Source: Flavobacterium gyeonganense
GTDB taxonomy: Bacteria > Bacteroidota > Bacteroidia > Flavobacteriales > Flavobacteriaceae
DNA: 64,000 bases
Assembly: GCF_029625295.1 (NCBI RefSeq)
Contig: NZ_CP121112.1
Span: forward strand, 1,674,001 to 1,738,000
Direction: 5' to 3'
Numbering within the stretch: the first letter of the stretch is position 1; each line of letters opens with the position of its first letter. The position numbers were made by a program, and so were the translations under genes. Below, piece after piece: positions 26,058 through 35,143 of this stretch. The notes beneath the pieces were generated by a model, which saw only the letters and a program-made list of their open reading frames with translations, had not been told where the DNA came from and ran no database searches.

Positions 26058-28499
26058 ATGGAAAGCAAAAGAAGCTATATGCCCATTAAAGTACTTTTCG
26101 GCTACCTTGCCCTGATCGGATTAGTAGTGGTTGTGGGATGGTTTTTATATTCTGAAAATGTAGTTTACAATAAGTTAGAAGATAAAATTGCTTTTGAAAA
26201 AACTAAAATATTAAGAGTCAGCAAGCTTTTTTCAAATGTATATAAAACAGAAAGTTTAGCCCGAAAAACAATTCAGACCAACTCTGAAAAAGATTTCAAA
26301 AGCTACCTTATCGAAACAGACTCCTTAAAATCCAGATTAGATACACTGAAACAGATTGTAACCACAGAATATCAAAAGGTTTTGCTCGACAGCGTTGCTT
26401 ATTTATTGTCTGAAAAAACAGAAAACATCAGACAATTAAAAACTATAAAAAATAAGGCTGATGATGAAGTTTCTGTAAATAACGCCATTGATGAAATTAC
26501 CAAAATGGAGTTTAAACTTCGAAAACTGGAACTTCAGGATTTTACTCAAAACCCCAATGATTTGGGAAGTTATCAGCGAAATGTACTGCAAAAATATGTT
26601 GATTATCTAAATCAGAATATTCCTGACGATAGTACTAATACTTTAAGCAAACAGGCTTCTGATTCGATTTTAGCCAATTCTAAAAAGCTTTTGAGTGACG
26701 TAAAACAAAAAGCTGAAAAGAAAAAAGAGTCGCTCAATTTTGAAGAAAATAAACTGCTTAAAAATGAAATTGCAATTTCTGAACAGCTCCGAAAAGTTCT
26801 TCGGATAATTGAGAGGGAAATTATTATCAATTCCATTAAAAACAATTCATTAAAAGAAAAATCACTTAAAAAAGTAAATGAAATCGTGACGGTTTCAGCA
26901 ATAGTGGGCTTACTACTGACTGTGGTTTTCTCTATCATCATTGTAAGTGATTATTCGAAATCGCAATTGTATAAAAAACAGTTGGAAATTGCCAACTTTA
27001 AGACCAAAAACCTTCTTAAAAGTCGTGAACAGCTTATATCTACAGTGAGCCATGATTTAAAAACCCCGCTGAGTACCATTGTAGGATATTCTGAACTTTT
27101 GAGCAATTCTGATGTGAATACCAAACAGTCGTATTTTATTAAAAACATAAAAAATTCATCTGAATATATTACACAGCTGGTTAAGGATTTGTTAGATTTT
27201 TCTCAAATTGAAGCAGGAAAAATAACAATTGAAAAAGTTCCCTTTTTATTGCCTGAAATTATTGATGAAGTGGCCAGAAGTATCCAGACCGTTTACAAAC
27301 TAAAAGAAATTGACCTGATTATTAATGTTGATGAAAAACTGAACTCAAAAATTGTTGGCGATCCGTTTCGTGTAAAACAGGTTTTGAGCAACATTATTGG
27401 AAATGCCTATAAATTTACGGAGCAGGGTTTTATAAGAATCAGTGCTTATGTCGCTGAAGAAAATGATTCTTTTGCCATTACCATTGAAGATTCCGGTATT
27501 GGAATTGAGAAAGAAAATCAGAAACTGGTATTTGAAGAATTCGCCCAGGCAAATGAAAACATCGAAAAAAAATATGGCGGAACAGGTTTAGGATTGGCTA
27601 TCTGTCAAAAAATCATTTCGATTTTAGGCGGAAAATTAAAGCTTGAAAGCACATTTGGAGAAGGAAGCACTTTTGAAATTAAACTACCGCTCTTATTTGA
27701 TACAAGTGTAAGCCTGCCCGAACCTGAATCAAAAGAAATCATTACAAATTCAGAAAAATTTACTTTTATCGTTCTGGATGACGATATCAATTTACTGAAC
27801 CTTACAAGTACTGTTTTAAAACAGCAGGGGCATCAGGTCTTATCATTTACAAATGCTGCAGAAGCATTAGAAACTATACTGAATACTAAATTTGATTTCA
27901 TCATTACAGATATTCAGATGCCCGAAATTGATGGGTTCTTGTTTATTAAAAAATTGAAAAGTAAAAAAGGCTCATTTTATAAAAATCAGCCCATCATCGC
28001 TATAACAGGAAGGACCGATTTAGATTTTTCTACTTACACGAATGCCGGATTTTCCACAGTAATAAACAAACCTTACTCACCCAAAGTCTTACTTGAAACC
28101 ATTCAGAAAGTCTTAGACAATACTATAAGTCATGACAATAAATTTGTAAAAAGAGAAGAAGAGTTTTCTTCAAAGACTTATTGTTTAGAAACTTTAAAAG
28201 AGTTTTTAGGAAATGATAATGAATCAGCAAAAGAGTTTATCAGATCATTTATAGAAAGTACAATCCGAAATTTAAAAGATTTAGAAAATGCCGTTGAGAA
28301 AAAAAATATAGCCGAAGTAAATGCGATCAGTCACAGGATGGCACCAATGTTCAGACAGATTCAGGCACAGGAAATTGGTGAAATCCTGAAAAAATTAGAA
28401 CAAAATAATTTAGAAAACTCAAATTTACACGCTCTTTTTAGTAGTTTAAAAACCAAAATAGACTTGTTATTTGATGGTTTAAAAAAAGAAATCCTTTAG
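26058..28499 (+). CDS. Hybrid sensor histidine kinase with receiver and HPt domains
   Basis: An 813-residue membrane kinase. Helices at about residues 10-28 and 275-298 enclose a coiled-coil-rich periplasmic sensor with no named domain. HisKA carries the phospho-His in STVSHDLKTPLSTIVGY. The ATPase shows QVLSNIIGNAYKF (N box), DSGIGIE (G1) and GGTGLGLAI (G2). A receiver follows with Asp in FIITDIQMPEIDGF, and a C-terminal HPt has His in AISHRMAPMFRQI. The presence of HPt allows a multi-step relay to a separate regulator. The convergent NtrC-type regulator overlaps its stop by 4 bases and is the obvious partner. The signal is unknown. Confidence 0.93.
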   Translation: MESKRSYMPIKVLFGYLALIGLVVVVGWFLYSENVVYNKLEDKIAFEKTKILRVSKLFSNVYKTESLARKTIQTNSEKDFKSYLIETDSLKSRLDTLKQIVTTEYQKVLLDSVAYLLSEKTENIRQLKTIKNKADDEVSVNNAIDEITKMEFKLRKLELQDFTQNPNDLGSYQRNVLQKYVDYLNQNIPDDSTNTLSKQASDSILANSKKLLSDVKQKAEKKKESLNFEENKLLKNEIAISEQLRKVLRIIEREIIINSIKNNSLKEKSLKKVNEIVTVSAIVGLLLTVVFSIIIVSDYSKSQLYKKQLEIANFKTKNLLKSREQLISTVSHDLKTPLSTIVGYSELLSNSDVNTKQSYFIKNIKNSSEYITQLVKDLLDFSQIEAGKITIEKVPFLLPEIIDEVARSIQTVYKLKEIDLIINVDEKLNSKIVGDPFRVKQVLSNIIGNAYKFTEQGFIRISAYVAEENDSFAITIEDSGIGIEKENQKLVFEEFAQANENIEKKYGGTGLGLAICQKIISILGGKLKLESTFGEGSTFEIKLPLLFDTSVSLPEPESKEIITNSEKFTFIVLDDDINLLNLTSTVLKQQGHQVLSFTNAAEALETILNTKFDFIITDIQMPEIDGFLFIKKLKSKKGSFYKNQPIIAITGRTDLDFSTYTNAGFSTVINKPYSPKVLLETIQKVLDNTISHDNKFVKREEEFSSKTYCLETLKEFLGNDNESAKEFIRSFIESTIRNLKDLENAVEKKNIAEVNAISHRMAPMFRQIQAQEIGEILKKLEQNNLENSNLHALFSSLKTKIDLLFDGLKKEIL

Positions 28500-29836
28500 T
28501 CAATATTGTACTGTTTTAATTTATTGTAAAGCGTTTTTCGGGTTATTTTCAATAGCTTTGCTGCTTCAGATTTATTGTTTTGAGTTCTGGATAAAGCATG
28601 AATAATGGCTTCCCTTTCATTGTCAGACAAAGAAAAACTTCCTGAACTGCCCAGTTTTTCTGTTTGAAAAAACTCAATAGGCAAAACATCACTTTCGATA
28701 AAATCTCCCTGAGACAAAAGCGTAGCACGTTTGATACAATTTTGAAGTTCACGTAAATTTCCCGGCCAGCTGTATTTTTGAAAAATGGCTACTACCTCGG
28801 GTGAAAATCCTATAATATCTTTATTCAATTGCTGGTTTGCCTTCTCTAAAAAGTAATCGGCAAAAACCATCAAATCTTCTCCTCTGTCGGTTAATGAAGG
28901 CGACTGAATAGAAAATTCATTGATTCGATGATACAAATCTTCACGAAAATCACCATTTTTAACAGCTTCACGCAAATCTTCGTTGGTAGCTGTAATAATC
29001 CTGATATCAACATTAATTTCCTTATTGCTGCCGACTGGTTTTATTTTTCGTTCCTGAAGTGCCCTTAACAACTGAATCTGATTTTCATAGGAAAGATTCC
29101 CTATTTCGTCCAGAAAAATGGTTCCTCCGTTTGCTGCTTCAAAATATCCTGTTTTGTCACTTATTGCTCCGGTAAAAGATCCTTTTAAATGTCCGAAAAA
29201 CTCACTCGCTGCCAATTCTTTCGGAATCGCACCACAGTCAACTGCTATAAAATTATTGTTTTTTCTTTGGCTTTGCTGATGGATGCTTTTTGCGATAATT
29301 TCTTTTCCTGTGCCGCTTTCTCCTATAATTAAAACAGACATGTCAGTAGGACTTACCAGTTTAATATGCTCTAATAATTTTTTGGAAGCGACAGAAATTC
29401 CTTTAACAAACTCATTTTCCGGAGAAGCCTGTTTATTTACTGCTTTTTTTTCTTTTACTACAACTTTTTCAGTTGGTGCCGTTTGGAGTGCATTGGTAAT
29501 AACCAATAAAACTTCATCAGGATTAAATGGTTTCGAGATATAATCAGATGCTCCGTTTTTAATTGCTTTTACGGCAGTATTTACATCAGAGTAGCCTGTC
29601 ATAAGTATAACAGGGATTTCAGGATGAGACGTTTTAAATTCAGACATCAAAACAATACCATCAGCATCAGGCAAACGGAGGTCTGTCAAAATCAAATCGA
29701 AAGATTCTTTTTTGATATATAACCGGGCTTCTTCTGCGGAGAAAGCAATAGTTACATCAAATGCTTTTTTTACCAGAAACCTTTCCAATAATTTGCAAAA
29801 TGAAATATCGTCTTCTATTAATAATATCTTCGGCAT
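28496..29836 (-). CDS. Sigma-54-dependent response regulator, NtrC family
   Basis: A 446-residue activator. The N-terminal receiver has the phospho-Asp in LILTDLRLPDADG. The AAA+ core has Walker A GESGTGKE, the sigma-54 contact loop GSFTGA (Ser for Ala in the second position of the usual GAFTGA) and Walker B TIFLDEIGN. The C-terminal Fis-type HTH is NNKSEAAKLLKITRKTLYNKL. It should bind upstream of a sigma-54 promoter and open the complex when phosphorylated. It lies tail to tail with the hybrid kinase and downstream of the PepSY-like array, which has a sigma-54-like motif in its leader. Confidence 0.94.
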   Translation of the reverse strand: MPKILLIEDDISFCKLLERFLVKKAFDVTIAFSAEEARLYIKKESFDLILTDLRLPDADGIVLMSEFKTSHPEIPVILMTGYSDVNTAVKAIKNGASDYISKPFNPDEVLLVITNALQTAPTEKVVVKEKKAVNKQASPENEFVKGISVASKKLLEHIKLVSPTDMSVLIIGESGTGKEIIAKSIHQQSQRKNNNFIAVDCGAIPKELAASEFFGHLKGSFTGAISDKTGYFEAANGGTIFLDEIGNLSYENQIQLLRALQERKIKPVGSNKEINVDIRIITATNEDLREAVKNGDFREDLYHRINEFSIQSPSLTDRGEDLMVFADYFLEKANQQLNKDIIGFSPEVVAIFQKYSWPGNLRELQNCIKRATLLSQGDFIESDVLPIEFFQTEKLGSSGSFSLSDNEREAIIHALSRTQNNKSEAAKLLKITRKTLYNKLKQYNID

Positions 29837-29898
29837 GTTCTTTTTGGGACTTTTTGCTAAAATACCACTATTAATACAGTATTTTCACAAAATTATGC

Positions 29899-29932
29899 AA
29901 AAAAAAGAGACTGCTGTTAAGCAATCTCTTTT
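29899..29932 (-). terminator. Terminator between the PepSY-like array and the regulator gene
   Basis: The minus-strand stem AAAGAGATTGCT / AGCAGTCTCTTT has one weak pair and is followed by eight T residues. It should stop transcription of the array before it reaches the regulator gene at 29836. Confidence 0.75.
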
Positions 29933-29962
29933 TCACCAAAAACATAAATCTAATTCACCTAA

Positions 29963-30259
29963 TTATATTTTTAACCAGTTACCTTCAGCATCCGAGTAAA
30001 CAGTAGCTTTCTGGTCTCCAACTGCTATGTCTAATTTGTATTCATTTTTGTCGTTTTTATACGCTTTTTCAAGCACGGCACCCGGATAAGCTGTTTCCAG
30101 AGCTGTCTTCACAGCTGCGGGAACATCGTCGTTGCTAATTTCAGTATATTCTGACTGAAATATTAGGGAAGTTTTTTGTGGTTGAGCATCAGTAATTGTT
30201 GATGCATAGATTGATAAACTTCCAAAAACAATCGCTGCGGATAAAATTAACTTTTTCAT
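29963..30259 (-). CDS. PepSY-like secreted protein, paralogue 1 of 4
   Basis: A 98-residue protein: a signal peptide (MKKLILSAAIVFGSLSIYAS) and a small mature domain of about 75 residues. The shared core reads EYTEI, then VPAAVKTAL, AYPGAVLEKAYKNDKNEYKLD and a final YSDAEGNWLKI, fitting the PepSY-like group. These are periplasmic, often inhibitor- or chaperone-like, but have no proven function here. It is the last gene of a four-gene tandem set. It lies 15 bases behind paralogue 2. Confidence 0.8.
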   Translation of the reverse strand: MKKLILSAAIVFGSLSIYASTITDAQPQKTSLIFQSEYTEISNDDVPAAVKTALETAYPGAVLEKAYKNDKNEYKLDIAVGDQKATVYSDAEGNWLKI

Positions 30260-30274
30260 AATGATTTAATTTAG

Positions 30275-30571
30275 TTACTTTTTAATGACATTTCCTGATG
30301 CATCTGTAAAAATTGTATATTTCTTGTCGCCATTCGAAATTTCCAGTTTATACTCGTTTTTAGCATTTTTATATACCTTTTCAAGTTTAGTGTTTGGAAA
30401 AGATTTCTCTGCTGTAGACTTTACAGCTGCCGGTACTGCATCTGAAGCAACCTCTGTGTATTCATCCTGAAAAAAGAAAGAATTAACATTTGAAATTTTT
30501 ACGTGAGGAATAGCTGCCTGAACTGATAAACCTCCTAAAATAATTGCTGCAGATAAAATTAATTTTTTCAT
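30275..30571 (-). CDS. PepSY-like secreted protein, paralogue 2 of 4
   Basis: A 98-residue copy with signal peptide MKKLILSAAIILGGLSVQA and mature core DEYTEVASDAVPAAVKS, SFPNTKLEKVYKNAKNEYKLE and FTDASGNVIKK. Nearly the same signal peptide as paralogue 1 but a more diverged mature part shows duplication followed by divergence. The gap to paralogue 3 is 14 bases, too short for a separate promoter, so it is surely part of the operon. The role is unknown. Confidence 0.8.
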   Translation of the reverse strand: MKKLILSAAIILGGLSVQAAIPHVKISNVNSFFFQDEYTEVASDAVPAAVKSTAEKSFPNTKLEKVYKNAKNEYKLEISNGDKKYTIFTDASGNVIKK

Positions 30572-30585
30572 AATGCTTCTTTTAT

Positions 30586-30873
30586 TTATTTTTTAAGAAT
30601 ATTTCCCTTTTCGTCTGTGAAAACAGTAGATTTTTCACCTCTAACTGTAATTTCAATTTTATATTCTTTTTTACTGTTTACAAATGCTTTTTCAAGTTTT
30701 ACACCTGGATAAGCATTATCTAAACCTGTTTTAATGGCTGCCGGAACAGCATCGATTTCTTTGTAATCGTCCTGAAATATTGTTTTAGTAATTGTATTTG
30801 CCGGACTTAATATTGATGCCTGAATTGACAAACTTCCTAAAACTATTGCTGCTGTTAAGATTATCTTTTTCAT
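30586..30873 (-). CDS. PepSY-like secreted protein, paralogue 3 of 4
   Basis: The shortest copy at 95 residues: signal MKKIILTAAIVLGSLSIQAS, then DDYKEIDAVPAAIKTGLDNA, YPGVKLEKAFVNSKKEYKIEI and FTDEKGNILKK. It lacks about three residues in the EYTEV-PAA spacer that the others have. Its second half (ITVRGEKSTVF) is more basic than that of the others. It lies 27 bases after paralogue 4. Confidence 0.8.
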   Translation of the reverse strand: MKKIILTAAIVLGSLSIQASILSPANTITKTIFQDDYKEIDAVPAAIKTGLDNAYPGVKLEKAFVNSKKEYKIEITVRGEKSTVFTDEKGNILKK

Positions 30874-30900
30874 AATAAATCATTTTAAAGATTACTTAAA

Positions 30901-31197
30901 TTATTTTTTAATCCATGATCCATCTGCATTAGCAAAAAGATTACCTACTTTGTCACCAACAGTAACATCTAGTTTATATTCTGATTTCTCATTTTTATAT
31001 GCTTTTGTAAGCACAGCATCCGGATATGCTTTTTTAAGAGCTTCTGTAATTGCAGCTGGCACTTCTTCTAATTTTACTTCAGTATATTCGTCCTGAATTG
31101 TAATAGTTTTTACAATATTATTTGAAATTGGAGAAGTTGATGCAAATGAAGTTAAACCTCCCAAAACAATTGCGGCTGATAAAAATAAATTTTTCAT
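30901..31197 (-). CDS. PepSY-like secreted protein, paralogue 4 of 4 (first in the operon)
   Basis: The promoter-proximal copy, 98 residues: signal MKNLFLSAAIVLGGLTSFAS, then DEYTEVKLEEVPAAITEALK, YPDAVLTKAYKNEKSEYKLD and ANADGSWIKK. It follows a long leader region with a sigma-54-like -24/-12 element at 31246-31264 and is divergent from the OmpA gene. Four paralogues in a row suggest either a dosage effect or different partners for each copy. Confidence 0.8.
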   Translation of the reverse strand: MKNLFLSAAIVLGGLTSFASTSPISNNIVKTITIQDEYTEVKLEEVPAAITEALKKAYPDAVLTKAYKNEKSEYKLDVTVGDKVGNLFANADGSWIKK

Positions 31198-31245
31198 AAT
31201 GTGTATATTTTAAATTATTATTTAATTATTGTTTTACACATTAGA

Positions 31246-31264
31246 GAAAGAAATTATTGTGCCA
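31246..31264 (-). promoter_or_regulatory. Candidate sigma-54 promoter of the PepSY-like array
   Basis: On the minus strand TGGCAC (31264-31259) is followed, with correct spacing, by TTTCT (31253-31249). The consensus is TGGCAC-N5-TTGCW, so the -24 part is perfect and the -12 part has T for G. Transcription would begin near 31238, giving a leader of about 40 bases before the ATG at 31197. The nearby sigma-54 activator makes it plausible; the -12 mismatch makes it uncertain. Confidence 0.45.
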
Positions 31265-31614
31265 TAATCAAAAATAAAGCCTTCAGACATCTAAAGTACT
31301 ATTTTTTAATAAGTTAGCCAAGTAAAAACATTTTTAAAACCAGTAACAACTGTATAATTTAACACAACCTGTGTGTAAAAAATATACACAAAAGTGTTTT
31401 ATAGATATTACATTCTAATATTTTGACATTTTAGTGGAGATTAAATACGATTGATATAACTTTCACAGAATAATTTTTGAACTCATTTGAAAATGATGCA
31501 GAATAAACAGAATAATAATACAAAAATTATAACCTCAAAAAAAATTTTAACATAATCGCAAACAATTCATAATAATTGTGTTAGCCTCATGCTTAAATGT
31601 TAAAAATTAAGTTG
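31265..31614. other. Long divergent intergenic region between the PepSY-like array and ompA-like gene
   Basis: About 350 bases of very AT-rich sequence without an open frame of note. It would have to contain the upstream binding sites of the sigma-54 activator as well as the upstream part of the ompA-like promoter. CACAA/TTGTG and TACACA-type motifs near 31370-31390 (TAACACAACCTGTGTGTAAA) form an imperfect dyad that might be an activator site. Nothing else is seen. Confidence 0.4.
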
Positions 31615-31622
31615 TAATTTTG
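31615..31622 (+). promoter_or_regulatory. Bacteroidota-type -7 element for the OmpA-like gene
   Basis: TAATTTTG fits TAnnTTTG and lies 27 bases before the ATG at 31649. A good -33 box is not obvious. Confidence 0.5.
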
Positions 31623-31648
31623 CACAAATTTTAAAATTGGAATATAAA

Positions 31649-32899
31649 ATGAAAAAAATTATACTATTACTTGTTCTGCTTGTAACAGTTGTAAAGACTA
31701 ATGCTCAAACAAGCAGTGTCGAAAGTTTGGCTGATGGCAATTTCAACAAATGGTCTATCGAATTAGCAGGGGGATTTAACAAACCACAAAAACCAATGAA
31801 ATATTATACGTCAACTATAAGTCCGTATGTTGTTGATTTAGGGGTTCGATACATGCTTAATAATAAATTTGGTTTGAAGGCTGATTTAGGATTCAATAGT
31901 TTCCAGGAACAAAAAAACTCAACCCCTTTTGACACTAAATATTATCGATTTGATATTCAGGGTGTAGCTAACTTAGGGAGAATTATGAATTTTGAAACCT
32001 GGACACAGACAATTGGTTTATTAGGCCATACAGGTTTTGGTGCTGCATATTTTGAAGATAAAAATTCTACAATAGACGACAAAATGATTAATTTCATTAT
32101 TGGTGTAACAGGTCAGGTTAAACTTTCTAACAAATTGGTTCTTACCGGAGATTTTTCAACTCTTGTGAATGCTCTTCAAAATCACACATATGATGCAGCT
32201 GCATTAAATCCGGAAAAAGGTTTCAACGGAGCTTTATTTAATGGTACTATAGGTTTGACATTGTATCTGGGAAAAAACGAAAAACATGCTGACTGGGTTA
32301 CTATTGTTGATAATGAAGTAATTGTTCAAAGAGAAAGAATTGATCAGCTTGAAAAAATGTTAAATGATAGTGATAAAGATGGTGTAGCTGATTATTTAGA
32401 TTTAGAACCTAACACTATTGCAGGACTGATGGTGGATTCTAAAGGAAGAGCTGTTGACTTAAATAATAACGGCATACCTGATGAGTTAGAGAGGTACTTA
32501 ACAAAAACTTATCCAAGCAGATCTGATGCTCCATTGAGCGATAAGGAATCAATCACAAATTTAGTGAACGGAGGTTATGTTGCCGCTTATTTCGATTTCA
32601 ACAAATCTACTCCAAATGAATCCTCTATGGATGGTATTAATTTTGTACTAAACTATTTAAGAAACAATCCTTCAGCTTCTGTTGACATTACGGGTTATGC
32701 TGATGAAATTGGTGATGCTTCATACAACGAAAAATTAGCAGATGAAAGAGCGAACAATGTAAAAGAAATTCTTCTTAAAGCGAAGATTGCGCCTGAAAGA
32801 ATTAATGTCATGAGAGGTGGTGTAGATTCTTCTGTAGATAAAGAGTCTGCTACCGCAAGAAAGTTAGTTCGAAGAGTTACTTTCAAAATAAAAAACTAA
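31649..32899 (+). CDS. OmpA family outer-membrane protein
   Basis: A 416-residue protein with a signal peptide (MKKIILLLVLLVTVVKTNAQ), an N-terminal eight-strand barrel-like region (about residues 25-215), a short calcium-binding type-3 stretch (DSDKDGVADYLDLEPN), and a C-terminal OmpA domain (about 310-416) that binds peptidoglycan, including DITGYADEIGDASYNEKLADERA and the final RKLVRRVTFKI. The start is the ATG at 31649; a TTG four codons earlier is not needed. It probably links the outer membrane to the wall. It is divergent from the PepSY-like array. A terminator follows. Confidence 0.9.
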   Translation: MKKIILLLVLLVTVVKTNAQTSSVESLADGNFNKWSIELAGGFNKPQKPMKYYTSTISPYVVDLGVRYMLNNKFGLKADLGFNSFQEQKNSTPFDTKYYRFDIQGVANLGRIMNFETWTQTIGLLGHTGFGAAYFEDKNSTIDDKMINFIIGVTGQVKLSNKLVLTGDFSTLVNALQNHTYDAAALNPEKGFNGALFNGTIGLTLYLGKNEKHADWVTIVDNEVIVQRERIDQLEKMLNDSDKDGVADYLDLEPNTIAGLMVDSKGRAVDLNNNGIPDELERYLTKTYPSRSDAPLSDKESITNLVNGGYVAAYFDFNKSTPNESSMDGINFVLNYLRNNPSASVDITGYADEIGDASYNEKLADERANNVKEILLKAKIAPERINVMRGGVDSSVDKESATARKLVRRVTFKIKN

Positions 32900-32923
32900 C
32901 ACATCGCTTGTAATCTAATAATT

Positions 32924-32960
32924 AAAAATGCCACATCACGCAAGATTTGGCATTTTTTTT
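32924..32960 (+). terminator. Terminator of the OmpA-like gene
   Basis: The stem AAAAATGCCA / TGGCATTTTT, with a 14-base loop, is followed by more T residues, 24 bases after the stop. Confidence 0.8.
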
Positions 32961-33151
32961 ATCTTATAAATACGGTCGCTTGTTTTAATTCCTAAGACTA
33001 CTAAGACAGCTGAAACCTCTGCACCTTATAATACTGAGGGATTAAGATCTTTTCAAAATTTAAAATAAGAATGAGCACTGTAAAGACTTACTTTTAGTTG
33101 TCATAATTAAATATGGATTTAAACAATCAACATATACTAAAATCAAGGCAT

Positions 33152-33180
33152 AAAAAAACCTCATTTTTCAATGAGGTTTA
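33152..33180 (-). terminator. Terminator of accC
   Basis: The stem AAACCTCAT / ATGAGGTTT (minus strand read) is followed by T residues, directly after the accC stop at 33187. It ends the fabH-accB-accC transcript. Confidence 0.8.
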
Positions 33181-33186
33181 ATATTA

Positions 33187-34533
33187 TTACTCCGGACTAT
33201 TCATTTTGAAAGTATCCATAAAAGCAGTCGTATAATCTCCTGCAATGTATTTTGGATCATCCATTAATTGTCTATGGAAAGGTATTGTCGTTTTCACACC
33301 TTCGATTACAAACTCGTCAAGAGCTCTTCTCATTTTACTGATAGCTTCTTCACGGGACTGCGCTGTTGTAATTAACTTCGCAATCATGGAATCGTAATTT
33401 GGCGGAATGCTATATCCTGAGTAAACGTGAGTATCTAAACGAACTCCGTGACCTCCCGGCATGTGCAGCGTAGTAATTTTTCCTGGTGAAGGACGGAAAT
33501 CGTTATAAGGATCTTCAGCGTTAATACGAACTTCTATAGCATGTAATTCAGGAAGATAGTTTTTACCAGAAATTGGAATTCCGGCAGCAACCATAATCTG
33601 CTCACGGATCAGATCATAATCAATTACCTGTTCAGTAATTGGATGCTCTACCTGAATACGGGTATTCATTTCCATGAAATAGAAATTTCTGTGTTTATCC
33701 ACTAAAAATTCTACAGTTCCTGCTCCTTCGTATTTAATGAATTCAGCTGCTTTCACAGCCGCTTCTCCCATTCTTGTACGCAATTCATCAGTCATGAAAG
33801 GTGAAGGTGTCTCTTCAGTCAATTTTTGGTGACGGCGCTGAACAGAACAGTCTCTTTCAGAAAGGTGACATGCTTTTCCGTAAGAATCACCAACAACCTG
33901 AATTTCGATATGACGTGGCTCTTCGATAAGTTTCTCCATGTACATCCCGTCATTTCCAAAAGCTGCAGCAGCTTCCTGACGTGCACTTTCCCAAGCTTTT
34001 AAAAGCTCATCTTCTTTCCAGATGGCACGCATTCCTTTTCCACCACCACCAGCAGTAGCTTTCATCATAACCGGGTATCCGATTTCTTTAGCCACTTTTT
34101 GTGCATGCTCGAAAGATTCTAATAATCCGTCTGAACCTGGCACACATGGTACTCCTGCTGCTTTCATTGTAGCTTTTGCAGAAGCTTTATCTCCCATTCG
34201 GTCGATCATTTCAGGAGCTGCACCAATAAATTTGATTCCGTGCTCCTGACAAATTTTAGAGAATTTAGCATTCTCTGAAAGAAATCCGTATCCCGGATGT
34301 ATTGCATCTGCATTTGTAATTTCTGCGGCAGCAATAATATTTGACATTTTTAAATACGATAAGTTACTTGGAGGAGGACCAATACAAACCGCTTCGTCTG
34401 CAAACTTAACATGTAAGCTTTCCGCATCGGCTGTAGAGTAAACCGCTACAGTCTTGATTCCCATTTCCTTACACGTACGAATTACACGTAGTGCAATTTC
34501 TCCTCTATTCGCAATTAATATTTTTTTAAACAT
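33187..34533 (-). CDS. accC: Acetyl-CoA carboxylase biotin carboxylase subunit
   Basis: A 448-residue ATP-grasp enzyme that carboxylates the biotin on AccB with bicarbonate and ATP, the first half of malonyl-CoA formation. [15 protein letters not shown] starts the biotin-carboxylase N domain; the glycine loop [12 protein letters not shown] and the catalytic [15 protein letters not shown] are intact. Length is normal. It is last in the fabH-accB-accC set, 98 bases after accB, with tandem TTAGATAA repeats in the gap. Its close link with AccB makes the acetyl-CoA reading firm. Confidence 0.96.
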   Translation of the reverse strand: MFKKILIANRGEIALRVIRTCKEMGIKTVAVYSTADAESLHVKFADEAVCIGPPPSNLSYLKMSNIIAAAEITNADAIHPGYGFLSENAKFSKICQEHGIKFIGAAPEMIDRMGDKASAKATMKAAGVPCVPGSDGLLESFEHAQKVAKEIGYPVMMKATAGGGGKGMRAIWKEDELLKAWESARQEAAAAFGNDGMYMEKLIEEPRHIEIQVVGDSYGKACHLSERDCSVQRRHQKLTEETPSPFMTDELRTRMGEAAVKAAEFIKYEGAGTVEFLVDKHRNFYFMEMNTRIQVEHPITEQVIDYDLIREQIMVAAGIPISGKNYLPELHAIEVRINAEDPYNDFRPSPGKITTLHMPGGHGVRLDTHVYSGYSIPPNYDSMIAKLITTAQSREEAISKMRRALDEFVIEGVKTTIPFHRQLMDDPKYIAGDYTTAFMDTFKMNSPE

Positions 34534-34541
34534 CTTTTTAA

Positions 34542-34581
34542 AATTAGATAATTAGATAATTAGATAATTGGATAATTAGAT
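34542..34581. repeat. Short tandem repeat (ttagataa units)
   Basis: About five tandem copies of ATTAGATA or ATTGGATA between accB and accC, followed by CGATCTAA units near 34615. The repeat could vary in length by slippage and change the distance between the two genes. Confidence 0.6.
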
Positions 34582-34631
34582 TTAAAGCACTTCCGAAAAA
34601 GTCTAAAATCTAACGATCTAACGATCTAAAA

Positions 34632-35120
34632 TTAAGATGGATCAACTAAGAACAAAGGCTGGTCAAATTCTACAGGTGACATATCGTCAACAAGAATTTT
34701 TACAATTTTACCTGAAACTTCTGATTCAATTTCGTTGAATAATTTCATTGCTTCAATTACACAAAGAACATCACCTTTAGCGATAGTACTTCCTACTTCA
34801 GTAAAAACTGGTTTATCCGGAGATGGTTTTCTGTAAAATGTCCCAATAATTGGAGATTTTATAGTAATGAATTTAGAATTTTCAGCAGGAGCAGCCGCTT
34901 CACTATTTACGTTTACAACTACCGGTGCAGTTTGCTGCGGAGCAACTGCTTGCGGCAATGCAGCCTGAGCTGGTAATTGCTGTACATAAGTAGCTTCAGT
35001 TACATTTGTTTCTAAAGTTGTTCTGATAGTGATTTTTACATCATCCATTTCTAACTTCACCTCTGCAACTCCCGAATTTGCTACAAATTTGATTAGGTTT
35101 TGAATTTCTTTTAAATCCAT
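34632..35120 (-). CDS. accB: Acetyl-CoA carboxylase biotin carboxyl carrier protein
   Basis: A 162-residue carrier. The N-terminal helical part (residues 1-35) binds AccC; an Ala/Pro/Gln-rich linker (about 45-80) follows; the biotinyl domain begins at ITIKSPIIGTFYRKPSPDKP and carries the biotinylated Lys in CVIEAMKLFNEIES. This is the normal BCCP layout with the thumb segment present. It lies 23 bases after fabH and before accC. Confidence 0.96.
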   Translation of the reverse strand: MDLKEIQNLIKFVANSGVAEVKLEMDDVKITIRTTLETNVTEATYVQQLPAQAALPQAVAPQQTAPVVVNVNSEAAAPAENSKFITIKSPIIGTFYRKPSPDKPVFTEVGSTIAKGDVLCVIEAMKLFNEIESEVSGKIVKILVDDMSPVEFDQPLFLVDPS

Positions 35121-35143
35121 AATGATTCGTTTTTAGTTTTAAT

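Noticed and set aside
29283..29543. A plus-strand frame inside the NtrC-type regulator
   Set aside because: A shadow of a well-supported minus-strand gene; the same holds for other antisense frames in sdhA, accC and the kinase.
31320..31400. Short direct and inverted repeats that might be a CRISPR or other array
   Set aside because: No regular spacing or repeated unit of 25-40 bases; this is AT-rich leader sequence. No CRISPR array was seen anywhere in the window.
34540..34625. A second terminator or attenuator between accB and accC
   Set aside because: The sequence is simple tandem repeats with no stable stem followed by a T-run.
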